In this document: in pieces, positions 37,001 to 48,240 of the stretch
Layout: each line of letters starts with the position of its first letter
How positions within the stretch are numbered: the first letter of the stretch is position 1
Source: Siphlonurus alternatus
Taxonomy: Eukaryota > Arthropoda > Insecta > Ephemeroptera > Siphlonuridae
NCBI GenBank assembly: GCA_949825025.1
Contig: OX463783.1
Span: 15,721,628-15,785,627, forward strand
Direction of reading: 5' to 3'
Length of the DNA stretch: 64,000 bases
The notes under the pieces: generated by a model
Database searches by the model: none
Told to the model about the DNA's origin: nothing
What the model saw: only the letters and a program-made list of their open reading frames with translations
Translations under genes and position numbers: made by a program

Positions 37001-37786
37001 TTTATATTCTTAAAGATTTGAAAATAATTTCTTTTTAATGACACTTCATGTTGTAATTGTGTGATGCAATAATCGGATGCGAGACATAATTATTATTTTT
37101 AGTAATTAATTGTTCATTACTTGTTGAGCTTATTTCTTAAAAAAATGAATGTGTGTCAATTAGTATCTTACAAGACAAGTGTGTACTACTATTAGTAATG
37201 ATGGTAGTATGGACTTAAGGTACTAAAAAAAATAATAATAAATTTCGTTGATGAGTATTAATTTTTAAGTAATAAAAAAGCAACGAACGCTATATTACTA
37301 ATTAAGTTTATAGTTGTACAAGGACACCATGCAATTTGTATCAAGAATGCAGTAGCATCATTTTTGCATGCCGATGGTGAATTGTTTCATTAAAAAAAGT
37401 TAAGTCGAACATTTATTTTTATGACATTGTTAATTTTTATGTCTCAGAAAACTGGAGTTGTATAAATGATGAATAATTAAACTATAAAGTGTTTTTTTAT
37501 TTTTTTTTTTCGGAATAAAAGCTAGAAAAAAAATAAAATTAAACAAAAGTATGAAAAAAATCCAACGAGAGAAGATAAAATATTTAAACATTTCAAACTA
37601 AAATAATCACTTCAGTTATAATATATGTTCAATTCAGAAGCGATCATGCATCTCCTCCAAATTGAAGATAGTAAAAGTATCATAAAATTTTAAACTTGCC
37701 TTACAACTAAAACAAGGCACTGCCATTACTATAATTTTTTCTATGTAAAACAGTACTTACCACAGTAACATTGATAAATCCAACAT
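22089..37786 (-). CDS. Secreted animal haem peroxidase (peroxidasin/chorion-peroxidase-like), 729 aa
   Basis: Haem-dependent oxidation of substrates by H2O2 (peroxidase-cyclooxygenase superfamily), predicted extracellular. Fifteen exons in frame: 37761-37786, 36531-36665, 29534-29701, 28933-29165, 28508-28678, 28019-28183, 27432-27653, 26852-26979, 26266-26379, 25085-25217, 24533-24660, 24096-24301, 23576-23745, 23068-23176, 22089-22170. Signal peptide '[19 protein letters not shown]'. Key residues: 'WGQLLDHD' (Asp234 for haem linkage, distal His235), 'GDNRVNEQ' (catalytic Arg377, haem-linked Glu380), 'FRFGHSLL' (proximal His481), then '[20 protein letters not shown]' and 'LICDNGDN'-like '[13 protein letters not shown]'. 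A proregion precedes '[10 protein letters not shown]', where the catalytic domain begins. There are no LRR or Ig domains, so it is not a full peroxidasin. All catalytic residues are present. An alternative start in exon 2 (Met-Met at 36682) would give a weaker signal peptide. Confidence 0.95.
22591..22730. repeat. Direct repeat, upstream copy (peroxidase intron 14)
   Basis: Partner of 21492-21643, about 1.1 kb away in the same orientation. It contains GAATGAAATAAA on the minus strand, so it could once have been 3' UTR sequence. Confidence 0.6.
24884..25021. mobile_element. Hairpin element with GGGGCATTCACAAAG ends (peroxidase intron 10)
   Basis: Inverted repeat of about 138 bp: 'GGGGCATTCACAAAGTCTTA' answered by 'TAAGGCTTTGTGAATGCCCC', with inner arms around 'AAGGCTC.ATAATTTAA'. 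Single copy in the window. Confidence 0.7.
25610..25941. mobile_element. Hairpin MITE family H, GGACAAC-end type, copy 5 (peroxidase intron 9)
   Basis: Intact copy: ends 'AATGGACAACATACATG' and 'CATGTATGTTGTCCATT', core 'AAATGAATAGAGGGTACCAA' with its complement, loop 'GCGGCCACGCCCCCTGGAG'. Confidence 0.85.
30526..30545 (+). promoter_or_regulatory. Possible forkhead site and RFX half-site upstream of TPPP
   Basis: About 110 bases before the TPPP ATG, 'GTAAACA' (forkhead core) is followed eight bases later by 'AGCAAC' (one half of an RFX X-box). The second X-box half is not present, so this is a weak candidate for ciliary-type regulation. Confidence 0.2.
30651..32028 (+). CDS. TPPP: Tubulin polymerization-promoting protein (p25-alpha family), 159 aa, nested in peroxidase intron
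   Basis: Microtubule-binding and bundling protein of the p25-alpha family, common in ciliated cells. Two exons, 30651-30947 and 31846-32028, joined in phase 0 through GTGAGT and 'TTGTGTTCCAG'. Exon 1 carries the folded p25-alpha core ('[14 protein letters not shown]', '[20 protein letters not shown]', '[11 protein letters not shown]'). Exon 2 carries the diagnostic tail '[19 protein letters not shown]', '[11 protein letters not shown]', '[15 protein letters not shown]'. Length fits the family. It lies wholly within intron 2 of the minus-strand haem peroxidase gene, a nested antisense arrangement, so it must have its own promoter. Nothing suggests a pseudogene: it retains an intron, so it is not a processed copy. 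Confidence 0.95.
32195..32200 (+). terminator. Poly(A) signal of TPPP
   Basis: AATAAA about 170 bases after the TPPP stop codon. Confidence 0.5.
32490..32904. repeat. Minisatellite array, left arm of foldback element
   Basis: About 28 units of 13-15 bp, consensus 'GGACAAAATACCCTT', with variant units ending AATTTACCC and AATTAACCC. The long open frame through it is a by-product of the 15-base period. Confidence 0.9.
33105..33152. repeat. Dispersed repeat end with CCAA simple tail, copy 2
   Basis: 'TGTGTCAATTGCCCCAAAAT' followed by (ACCA)n, the complement of the sequence at 14043-14095. It lies inside the foldback element. Confidence 0.4.
33398..33780. mobile_element. TTAA-flanked hairpin MITE, copy 2 (inside the foldback element)
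   Basis: 383-bp inverted repeat with ends 'GGGTAAGATAACACGA' and the near-complement 'TCGTGTTATCTTACCC' shifted by a few bases, TTAA at 33394-33397 and 33781-33784. Arms contain 'AAAAATTGGATCGTCCGATT'-type sequence on both sides. The interior differs from copy 1 at 13505. Confidence 0.8.
34818..35207. repeat. Minisatellite array, right arm of foldback element
   Basis: About 26 units of the complementary sequence 'AAGGGTATTTTGTCC', with the same classes of variant units as the left arm but in a different internal order beyond the first five. Confidence 0.9.
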
Positions 37787-40713
37787 GCTCAGAGCAGCAC
37801 TTTTGGTACTGTGCGTTCTTCTACCTCTCCACTGAACTAATGAGCCAAACACCCTCATGTGTAGCACCACACCGCTGGTTTCACTTTAGTCAAACAAATA
37901 TTACAATTAGCTTAGACAGTTTCACTTTTAGCACCAGTGGGGACCTATTGCACGGAGAATCCTGTCTGCTATGATGTCAACATTATTACGTGAAATATTA
38001 AACGTGTATATTAACGTGCACCTATGATATACATGTTATTAAAGCTCTTACTACGTGACGTTTTTTTAACACTTAATTAGTATCAATGGCTGGAATGAAC
38101 TAGTAATAAAGAATTTATTTTATGCAAATGTTAGTACCGTTTGAATTGTTATTATTGAATTGTGACGGGGGAAAAAAATAATTCGCATATATTAAGTAGA
38201 GTCAAATGCATTTAAAATAAAATTTTATTTAGAAAAATATTACATGCTTTCGGTCAGAATAAATATTTTGTTTAGCATTTTATTTTGGAAGGATAATTTA
38301 TTTCAATATATTTCTTGTTTATTATAACACAACATTTAAAATAATTACACATAATATATTGTGGTGAGAAAATTAAGTTTTTAATGAATATATCAATGAC
38401 TTTAAATCACGGTGAGTAATCAACAAATTCCTATTTACAACACAAGTTAATACTTAAAAAATTGTAATTAATTAATTGCTATCTTCTTACTTACATTAAA
38501 ATCTTTGATACCTAAGAAATATAGATGAGCTGTGATAATAAAATTTTACGCACTGTATCAACTGAACAGACTTAACAAACTAGATTATTTTTTTATGATT
38601 TCTTAATTCTTCATATAAATTAACTTGTTATAATTATTCCGAACACAGTTTTACAATTACTGAAATAATAAGTTTACTATCACAAAACTTTGTCGTACCC
38701 CCACATCTGCTACATCTACTGACTACAAAACACAAAAGCGTACTGCCAAGAAGATGCACTTTAATTTAAGTTTTATATAATGTACAAGGTTCCCCCTCGT
38801 GCGTGACAAGTTCACACTTCTCATAAGACGAGAATACAAAATTCTAAGATTATGAATTATTAAGCGTAACCTTGAGTGATATGTACGCGTATTTTCCCAC
38901 CAAGGGCATACTCATAATTATAATATATTCTTAATCTTATTTTTGAATATTTAAATTTAAAAGAATTGTCATTTAATTTCAAGTTCTGCATTTTTTTTAA
39001 TATTTTTTCAAACAAAAAAAAAAAAAAAACTTTAATTTTTCATAATTTTTTTAAGTAATGGACAATATGCATGACATTTTTTTATTGCAGAAATGGATAG
39101 AGGGTACCAAATTATGCTACTCTGAATTTTTTCAGATTTTTTTGAGAGCGGGAAGTATTTTTAAAAAATTATTGAAAGTCAGTTTTATGACGTCACGGGC
39201 GTTTAGCGCCTATCCTTTTCTTAAGGACAGACTCCTCGTGACGTCATAAAATCGACTTTCAATAATTTTTTAAAAATAGTTCCCGGTCTCTAAAAAATCT
39301 GAAAAAATTCAGAGTGGCATAACTTTGCACCCTCTATCCATTTCTGCAATAAAAAAATGTCAAGCAAATTGTCCATTGTGTATATTGATGCATTATTTTT
39401 CTTAATTTTCTTGTTTGTATTTTTATCTGTAACATAAATTTAATGTAATAACTTGTTCAATAAAACAGAGCTATATAATATATAAGCTATATCTCCTAAT
39501 ATACCTAATAGACATTATAAGATAGTATTATAACAGGACATAATTAAGACTTGAATAAATCTAACTGTAAGTTGTTCATTCACAACAATAAAAAATTATT
39601 GTTACTCATAATTATAATTAAATAATTACATTACTGAAATATGTTTTGAAATTTATTTTAAATGTATGTTAGTACAAACACAAAAAAAAGTATCCTTAAC
39701 AATTTTGCTAAAAATCATTTATCAAAAGATTTGTTTCCGGCATTGAAACAATAAGTACATTAAGTTTTTTTGAATGAAAACAATCAAAATATTCATTCGC
39801 TATCAATTAGACAGGATGTATATATCTTCAACATTAAGCATTACATTCATTCATAATCACACGAAATGACGTTAAAAATAGAAATAAAAGAACAATAATG
39901 TTTTTTTTAAGTTATTTACTGTAATATATTATACCAATAAAAAAAACATTGCATAACTTTTGTTATTAATATTATTAATAATATATGCTTAATTTTATAT
40001 TAATTAACAGAAAAATATGTAATTTGGCTATGAAAAAATCAAAATAACAAATTCATAGTACTATAAATAGATTATTATAAAAAGAACTGAAAACCCTGGC
40101 AGAAAGTTTAAATGCACGTAAAATGCACAAACTGTAATTTCGAAGTATAAAATTATTTTGGTTTATTACATGAAACTCAATTACATTCAATGCAGGTAAG
40201 TCGTCACTTTCTTTCATTTAGCACTCCATATGGACCACCCACAGAGCCCTCATAACATCACTGTGTCAAGGACGCAGTCTGCGTTAAATTTGTGTGCGCT
40301 TCTCATTATTACTTTGTAAACATTACGCTTATCCTTTTGTGTAACAAGAACTAATACTAATTTTTACACTTAGAAATCTATAGTTCAGTATATAATAATT
40401 TGCAATTTAAACATGTTGGGTTTGATTTACAATTAAAGATATCCAGATTTCTAACTCAACACGTTTATCGTCAACTTAATAATGCCTAATTCAATTACAT
40501 TAATTCTCTTTATTAGTGAGAATCCTTGTTACAGTTATTTTTCGTGAATCGTTCCCAATATTAAAATACACGTATGTTTGATAATTGTAACTATATTTTA
40601 TATAATTCTAAATATATCCCTTTCTCTGCATATTAATTAATTTCTCTAGAAAACGAATAACCTGCATGCATTCCGTCAAAAGGACATAAACAATAAGATA
40701 GTTCTGAGAAGTT
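37787..40713. other. Spacer between peroxidase and fucosidase A
   Basis: AT-rich, no exon recognised. It holds hairpin MITE copy 6 (39057-39377) and, at 40509-40514, a minus-strand AATAAA about 200 bases past the fucosidase A stop. The first 150 bases probably contain the peroxidase promoter and 5' UTR. Confidence 0.45.
39057..39377. mobile_element. Hairpin MITE family H, mixed type, copy 6
   Basis: Ends are the GGACAAC type ('AATGGACAATATGCATGAC' / 'CAAATTGTCCATT') but the centre is the TGACGTCA type: 'ATGACGTCACGGGCG' and 'GTGACGTCATAAA'. So end type and centre type are not strictly linked. Confidence 0.8.
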
Positions 40714-43700
40714 TCAGTTGGTAATATTGGTGAACTTGAAGACCCAGGGTAGTGGTGATTTGACCCTCGAGATGTCAGGCATGATGATGTTGATGCCTCG
40801 ACCTGCCGTGTGCCACTGCAACACCAACTTAAAATTATTAAATTATTATGATATCAGAAGGTATGCAAATCTGAGTTCTTATATCCCCAAAATATGAATG
40901 AGCGCGATTCACGAAGAAGTTAGCCAGGTTTCTAACCACGTTTAGCTTAACCACGTTTAATATAGGTGGTTTAACATGGTTTAACACGTAAAACAAGTAT
41001 AGTTAAACGTGGTTAAGCTAAACGTGGTTAGAAACCTGGATAACTGCTTCTTGAATCGCACCCAATATATTTATCTCATGAGCGTTAATGCTGCATATTA
41101 ATTAATTAAAATTAAGATGATAGCATTTAATGATTATTTTACTGCATTATCTTACTGGACATATTTATTTAAAATGTGTAAATTTTGATAGGTATAATTG
41201 ATTATAAGGATTATATTATTATTGTAAAAATTAAAGTGTTGACTATTTTCACATTAATTTTTGTTACTTATTGTTGTTAATCACTTTTGAATCAACAACA
41301 ATTAAGCGTAATTCTGACAATTAATACATAAATATAGGTTTCTCACTATTAACTGCAGTACACCGTATATAGAATATAGTTTCAGTCAAACTCAATAGCA
41401 CTAAAAGCGAATAAAGTTGGAATTAAGCATGTAGTTTGATCTTTTTTTAATCATTTCCATCAACACGATAAAACATTGTTGAACAAAAATTTGTTCATCA
41501 GTCACCTTCAAGTGTCCATTGTAGCCCAGGAGGTGCACCTCGTTGTTCTCCCCCACCTCAGGGTGGTGAAGGGTCAACAGGTTGCTCTTGGGCCAGTCCA
41601 GGGCAGCCGCGTAGACAAAACCATCGCGCTGCGTGTACCTGGAGAATGTGAGAGAACGTAATTTGTAAACGGTGAATGACGCTATAAATCTATGTTATAA
41701 CACCAAGTTTGCAATTTGTTGAAAATATATTTTGACTGTTGCAGCAATTAGCATAACATACTTGTAACAATAACGTAACAGTATAATAATAAACTCATAT
41801 ATTATACTTTACATATTTTTTTCAGGTTCTTTTTCCTATAACCATAGGCCTGTTTGTATAATATAAACTCTGCTCTGAATATATAGATTAATACACCAGC
41901 TGCACCAGTTACACTAGTGGGGTAGCTAGGGAGTACAGTGCAAATGACGTCACGATTTTTGTTCGTAAACTTGCTCAGAGTACTCCGAGCAAGGTTTACG
42001 AATAGGCCTAGCTAGCTAATGTATTGTATAATCATGTTTGGCAATTCTATTAGAACATGCAGACATGAAGCGGATGGTTTCTCTGGTGCTCACAGCACTC
42101 ACCACACTCCGGTCTGCACGGTCTCGTTCTGGAAGGTCCAGGGTTTGCTCTTGTAGATGGCCTCTCCGTTGACCTTGAGCCACGCCCCCAACTGTCGCAG
42201 TCGCTCCTCGTAGATGGGCGTGATGGTGCCCTCCTTGGTGGGGCCCACGTTGATCAGAATGTTGCCTGAAATGCATTTGGTCAGCTCATACGATAGCATA
42301 ACACGTCATCGCAATGTGAGTGAAGTGAAGAACAAATAACATTTTTTGTATTGGAAAAAAAAAAAAAAAAAAAAAAAAAATCGTGAATAAATAGAATACT
42401 AATATAAATAAAAAACTTGACTCTACCTGGTATTGAACTCAGGTTATTTCCCTCACCTCCACAGCTGACGGTGACCACGAGCTCCTTGATGAGATCTTTA
42501 GAGGTAAGGAAGTCTGCAACCCTCGCCTCACGGCGGAAGCCCCAAGAGCGCTTGTCGATCGTCAGGCAGTTCTCCCACTTGTGAGGCTGCAGCACACCTG
42601 GGTGGAGAACACAGGTTAATTACAAATTGTTAGAAGAAAAAAAAAATCACGACGTAATATTTCTTCAATGTTCTTTGAAATTTATGTTTAAAGCCACGAT
42701 ACAATTTTTCATTACAACAGTTTTTTTCTTCGTCTGTAAGTGCTTAAAATTTAAGACATGCATAAATGATTTTTGCTTATACTGCATACAATTCATTTCG
42801 AGCATGCATTTAATCGTAAGAAAAATATAATTTACTACTAATAACTAATAAGTCTTTATAGGACGAGATATAATTTTATGTGCAGGGAAAAATTACATGC
42901 AAATAGAAGTAAAATCGCACTAAACACACATTATAAATTTAATGATAAAATTCCACGTTTTAGGTTTTTAAATTTCAATATATAAAATTAACTACAAAGA
43001 TTTGGAAATTAATTTCCAGCCAGGAAAAAAGACACAAAAGGTAAAATTTATTTTGAATTACCCGGGTTATAACGGTCTACACACGTATAGAAATCCCCGT
43101 GCTTGCAAAGTATGCCATGACCCCAGCGGTCATTGGTGACTACGGTATCCTTGACAGGGCTGGAGTTGTAGAGCCAGGCGATGAACTTGGTGGACTCCCA
43201 GTACCAGTCCATGGCCTCGTTCTCCCCGTCCGACCAGAGCACCTCCGGATGGTACTTTTCCACCTGGGGCACAATTTAAATAAATTATTTAATTTAATTA
43301 TTGATAAATATTTATTTAATTTAGCATAAAATATCTTATCATTAAAACATTAGAACACAAATGGTCAAATGCATAAAAAATGGGATAAAAAGAACTCATA
43401 AGTAAAGAGCCTTTATTTGAAACACATAATATTATAAGTAAAAATAGATAAATGTAATGTAAACGCACCAGCTCTTTCATTTCTGGCAGCACTTTGGAGT
43501 GTACAAAATGGCTGGTGGAGAAATTTGTTGCCTTGTCCGCCAGCCACAGTGGATTGAACCACTCGTACAGCGAGTGATACAGTCCGAACCGCAGCGTTGT
43601 GTTGCCGCGGATTGCGCCAGCAAGCTCCCCTGAATGACAAAAGATGCTGAGATGCAAAATTTCTCGATAATCAATATTGATTTTTATAAGTGTACAATTT

Positions 43701-45003
43701 CCTTGTTAGATAAAAGCAGTTACGCAGATGGCGATAGAATATTATTCAAATATATGAAGTCATAAAAACTAAAATTCGTAGATTTTTTATGCACATTTTT
43801 ACGTAAATCATGACAATAAAGCATATAAATATAATTATGATCTCTTTCTCTCTGACTTACCAACGAGATCTCTGTGTGGACCAACATCTTGAGCGTTCCA
43901 GCCGAATGAATATTTAGACGGCCATAACGTGAAGCCCTCGTGGTGCTTGCTGGTCAAAACCACGTACCTGGAAAAAGCAAAATATTCAATACGTAAACAG
44001 TCCATCAATTTTAAAACAAATAAAAATTAATGTATGATATTCTTAATCCTTTGTTGTTCACGCAATCAAAAAATATTGATGTTATTTCTAATTTATCAAA
44101 GGTTTCGAGTCTACTTACTGAGCACCAGAGCTGGTGAAAATGTCAGCCCATTCATTCGGATCAAAGAACTGAGCAGTGAAATCTTTTCCAAAGTCCTGGT
44201 AAGAAAATCCGGGAGGGTAGCTTTTGTTCATGAATTTTCGGTACATGTCGAACCGTGGATTTGGATCTAAAATTTTATTATGATTGTTATTGCATGTAGC
44301 AGTGAAACAGTTGTACAGTTTTTAGTATGATTGATTTAATATAATGTATTATTAAACAGCTACAGTTTTTTAAAAACGAGGAAACGGGTAAATAATTATC
44401 ATGTACTGTACATGCAGTATATATAGCAAAGGCATAGAGAAATAAATGCTTATATGTTCATTAAATATTTATTTATTTACGTTTGATGAATAAGCTATGT
44501 ATTGATATATTGCAGTGTTTCAATCCATCTTAACTTGGTTTGATTTTATACGTTATTATGCTCTTGTATAATGGTAAATATTTTTTAAATTTCAATTCAA
44601 TGATGGAAAAAAAATCATATATACGAGTCATTTGTCATTAAACTATTGACTTTTTAAGTTAAATAACATCAGATTTATATTTGCAAGATACTTTACATTA
44701 TTTTGTTATAATGTATGAAATGTTTGTATTAGCTGTTTTTGCTAAATAAAAACCTATTCTATTCTATTCTATTCTATTCTTCTATATCGAACTTTGTATT
44801 CTCCACGTACCTTTCCATTGATACCAGAACCATTCACTGGCAAAACTAGGCACTGAGAACACCCCCCAATGTATGAAGATGCCGACTTTCGCTTCATCAT
44901 ACCAGGTAGGCAGAGGTCTGGTGTCCAAACTGTCCCAGGTAGGGAGGTACTCGCACCTCGTCGCCCCGAGGAGCGTGCACAGCAGCAGCCAGACGCGAGC
45001 CAT
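40714..45003 (-). CDS. FUCA: Alpha-L-fucosidase A (GH29), 449 aa
   Basis: Retaining exo-glycosidase releasing alpha-L-fucose from glycans; secreted or lysosomal. Nine exons in frame: 44811-45003, 44119-44266, 43861-43967, 43469-43629, 43062-43263, 42457-42597, 42103-42265, 41506-41638, 40714-40815. Signal peptide '[17 protein letters not shown]'; then '[20 protein letters not shown]', the '[12 protein letters not shown]' substrate pocket (His122, His123) and the nucleophile region 'EVLWSDGE' (Asp215). The C-terminal beta-domain ends '[12 protein letters not shown]'. Length matches animal FUCA proteins. Oddities: the residue after WSDGE is Asn where B, C and human FUCA1 have Trp, and exon 7 is identical in DNA to exon 8 of fucosidase B while other exons differ clearly. 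The signal peptide and first catalytic segment share one exon here but are split in B and C. Confidence 0.95.
40901..41063. mobile_element. Hairpin element, GCGATTCACGAAG family, copy 1 (fucosidase A intron 8)
   Basis: Left 'GCGCGATTCACGAAG', right 'CTTCTTGAATCGCACCC', inner arms 'TTTCTAACCACGTTTAGCTT' and complement. Other copies at 46976 and 48917. Confidence 0.75.
41845..42008. mobile_element. Small inverted-repeat element with AGGCCT..TTCGTA ends (fucosidase A intron 7)
   Basis: Left 'TAGGCCTGTTTGTA' is answered by right 'TTACGAATAGGCCTA'; an inner pair 'GTAAACTTGCTC' / 'GAGCAAGGTTTAC' lies near the right end. Contains TGACGTCA. Related in its inner end to 21843-21985. Confidence 0.5.
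44690..44782. repeat. Retroposon-like 3' end with (ATTCT)n tail (fucosidase A intron 1)
   Basis: 'TGCTAAATAAAAACC' is followed by about five ATTCT units. A polyadenylation-like motif and short tandem tail are typical of LINE or SINE 3' ends; no coding remnant was recognised. Confidence 0.5.
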
Positions 45004-46405
45004 GTCACCGTCAACATGTTAGCGAGATAACGATGACGTCATTGGATCACGCGCGGGGTCATCGAGGTCAAAGTTCGATGAAAGGCTTAAATATGAAGTT
45101 TTAACTACGATGGGAGAAAATTAAGTAAAAAAATTTATGTTTCTTATTTTCTAAATAATTTAATTCAAATGGTTTATTCGTTAACTTGTACCGTTTTTAA
45201 AATGCTTGATTAAGTTTGAGATGTTGAAAAAAATAATATGCATGGAAAAAATAGCAGATGCATTGATGTACAGGGCAATACTGTTAATATCTCAGTACTG
45301 TCAATGGAGTATCGACCTCATTTTTTTTATTGCAGAAATAGATAGAGGGTGCAAAGTTATGCTACCCTGATTTTTTTCAGATTTTTTAGAGTCCGGGAAC
45401 TATTTTTAAAAAATTAAAAAATTATTGAAAGTTCTTTTTGTGACGTCACGAGACGCCGCTACTTAAGAAAAAGATAGGACTTGCCGCCGCGTGACGTCAA
45501 AAAAAGGAATTTCAATAATTTTTTAAAAATACTTCCCGGGTTCTAAAAGAATCTGAAAAAATCAGGGTAACATAACTTTTCACCCTTTATCCATTTCTGC
45601 AATAAAAAAAATTGAGGTTGATACTCCAATGTTCCGAAGTTCAATAAATCAGAAATATTGCATAATATCGTATAATATATAATAATATGCATTTTTTTTT
45701 TTTTTTTAGGTTTGAACTATTTGATTGTATTGTGCTGGTTGCAAAAACACGCATACGATATAGTACAGTATAATTTGATTATTACTGGATGAATTACATA
45801 ATGTCTCTTTGTACTTGTAAAAATCACACTTATTTTAAAAACACAATAAATTTTATTAAATTTAATAAATATATAATTATTGAAATTACTTTTTAGCCGT
45901 TTTAAATTATATTGAAATAAAATATTTTATCATAAAATATAAATTAGGTCTACATGTTCATAAATAAATGTCATATATAATTTAGCAATTGTAAATATAC
46001 AATCGAGTCATGTTGAGAATCAGATGAACCAAATGTGTACTTGAAACATTAAGTTAACCTAATTTCATTTGATTGATTATCATACGAACAGAAAAATAAG
46101 AATATTTAATTTCTTTTATTTAAATTTATTAATAATATTACAGTAGCAATGCAGGACATATTATTCTTAATAGCTGGAGTACGTACCAGCTACAAATTTT
46201 TTACAATTATTTTGTAAAATGAATAAACTATAATTATAACTGTATCTTACATTGAAATGTTAGCATAATATATTCTGACGTATTTTAATATTTTTATGGT
46301 ATATAGAAATTTCAAACTAAATTAAATTTATAAATTATTAATTTACATGTTAAATATGAATGACAATGAAACAGTTGCTTAAATTATAAATAAGAATACG
46401 GTATA
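45004..46405. other. Spacer between fucosidase A and the LITAF-domain gene
   Basis: AT-rich. The only element with clear ends is hairpin MITE copy 7 (45303-45630). The first 100 bases upstream of the fucosidase A ATG are GC-richer, with 'GATGACGTCATTGG', a CRE-like octamer that may belong to its promoter. Confidence 0.4.
45303..45630. mobile_element. Hairpin MITE family H, GAGTATT-end type, copy 7
   Basis: Ends 'AATGGAGTATCGACCTCA' and 'TGAGGTTGATACTCCAAT', core 'GCAGAAATAGATAGAGGGTG' and complement, two TGACGTCA sites around the loop. It shows the uninterrupted 'GCTACTTAAGAAAAAG' loop that copy 3 lost to an insertion. Confidence 0.85.
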
Positions 46406-48240
46406 TTAAGGGTTTGATCCCATGAATGATCCACATCTTGGACAATAGTGATTTGCTGTTTTGGAGAACCTCGTAACGTATGGCAGCCAGCAGCAGCTGA
46501 AATTTGAAAGGTACACAAATTATTAATGTTATCGAGACTGCATATGGAAACAACTTGATGCTTTTTACACTAAGCGGAATTATGAATTAAATGTTACATT
46601 CTACGTGAATCATGGTGGTTATTTTGCACACTCTGTATGAAAAAAAAATCATAATATACGGCTACAATGTTAAAGATACATTTTGGATTACTTAAATAAT
46701 GTCAAATGTGCCCATACCAATATACAAATATTAGATTCTATAAATTAAAAAAAAAAACGTCCCCTAATGACGCAACCCCGTTCCTTATATACATCATCTC
46801 CCGATGCCAGTCTCCCTGCGCTTTGCAACCTGAAATCCCTTTACTGTCTCACGAAGAGACTAAACTTCTATATACGCAATGACATTCGAGTATTTTTACT
46901 GCACTTCGCGATACAGCCAAGAGTAATAAGTTATTTTTGCAATTACATATTGTCAAATTTGTGTATGGTTATAATGGGTGCGATTTACGAAGCAGTTAGC
47001 CAAGTTTCTAAACACGTTTAACTTAACCACGTTTAACTATACCTTTTTTACGTGTTAAACCACCTAGTTAAACGTGGTTAAGCTAAACGTGGTTAGAAAC
47101 CTGGCTAACTGCTTCGTGAATCGCGGCCAATGTATTAAACAAATTTGAAAGTTTAATCAAATTAAATAAATAATTAATTATAATACAATTTATATTCTTT
47201 GAGGTAAAATGGACCTAGATTGACGTTATGAATTTCAACAGCGTGACTTAGGGGGGGGGTATTTTTTCTTTCGTCTCACTGAAATCTTACAGAAGCAAGG
47301 TAGCAATGACGGCCGTCAGATGGGTCCTTGCCGTGGAGACGTGCTCCACCCGTGACGTGACCACGTCATTGCACGAGGGGCACGTGATGCCGATAGAGTA
47401 GGGCGGAAGACTGGCGTAGATCATGGGGGCGTGTAGACCGTGGCTCCTCGCTGTAGCACCATAGTGTAGCGGAGCAGAGGCTGCAGCGAAACTCATGGCG
47501 GTGACGTTGTGAGCATGGACACTTCGAGTTAGCTTGAATGTTACCCCTGTGCTGAAGCTCTAGAAGAAAACATGTATAAATCAGGTTTGAAATATGAAAT
47601 ATGGCCAAATCTAAAAATTAATAAATTATTTAGTTCATAACGATTCAATGGAGGCTTCAAGTCAGCTAATTTTGTGGTGTTCCCACCGTCCTATATAAAC
47701 CTATATGTAAAAGAAACTCGAAATTACGGTATTAAAGAAATTTGTAGGGAAAAATGAGTTATTGATTCATTATCAGAAGACCCCTACACACCCCTAAGGA
47801 GGTAGGAGATGTTTTCAAATTAATTGCTTTAATTAATAGTTACTGAGAAAAAATTCAAATTTTCTAACATGGTGGCTTATGGTAAAAAATTTCCCACCTG
47901 GGAACACTTGCAGCCTCTATAAGATGTGAGACAGTACTCTCATGTACAAACAAAGCAAGTTTCAACGTTATTTAATAAGTTATCCAGATATATACACATT
48001 GAAAATAAATTAAATAATTAAACGTAGAAATGGACATGTTTGTTCAATACGTATATACTGTCAAATTATACTGTACTATAACAAAATGAATACTAAAACA
48101 AACGTTTAAAATTAACCAAGCATTTTTTTTAATTATCAAATGTAATCCCCATCCATCAAAACATTAAAAACACGCCAAATGGCTTACCTGATCGACAAAT
48201 CAAATCTTGTCAAACTCCTCACTAGAACACAACACGTGAC
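46406..48240 (-). CDS. LITAF-domain (LITAF/CDIP-like) membrane protein, 98 aa
   Basis: Small zinc-binding, monotopic membrane protein of late endosomes/lysosomes by family knowledge. Coding exons are 47291-47496 and 46406-46496; a non-coding first exon at about 48188-48240 ends in a GTAAGC donor and pairs with an acceptor at 47560. The protein has a short Pro/Tyr/Ala-rich N-terminus ('MIYASLPPYSIG'), the first zinc knuckle 'ITCPSCNDVVTSRVE', a hydrophobic membrane segment spanning the intron ('LTAVIATLLLCCWLPYVT'), and the second knuckle 'HYCPRCGSFMGSNP' at the very end. Both Cys pairs are intact. It sits between fucosidases A and B with no obvious functional link. Unlike vertebrate LITAF, PPxY and PTAP motifs are not seen in the short N-terminus. 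Confidence 0.9.
46976..47128. mobile_element. Hairpin element, GCGATTCACGAAG family, copy 2 (LITAF intron)
   Basis: Left 'GGGTGCGATTTACGAAGC', right 'GCTTCGTGAATCGCGGCC', with the 'AACCACGTTTAACTATA' core shared with copies 1 and 3. Confidence 0.75.

Noticed and set aside
37786..37836. Plus-strand '[16 protein letters not shown]' resembling a signal peptide
   Set aside because: It stops at once with no usable donor, and the same bases on the minus strand form the first exon and 5' UTR of the peroxidase, which joins in frame.
46750..46800. 'TGATGACGCAACCC'-like string also near 14620
   Set aside because: The match is only about a dozen bases; not enough to define a repeat family.
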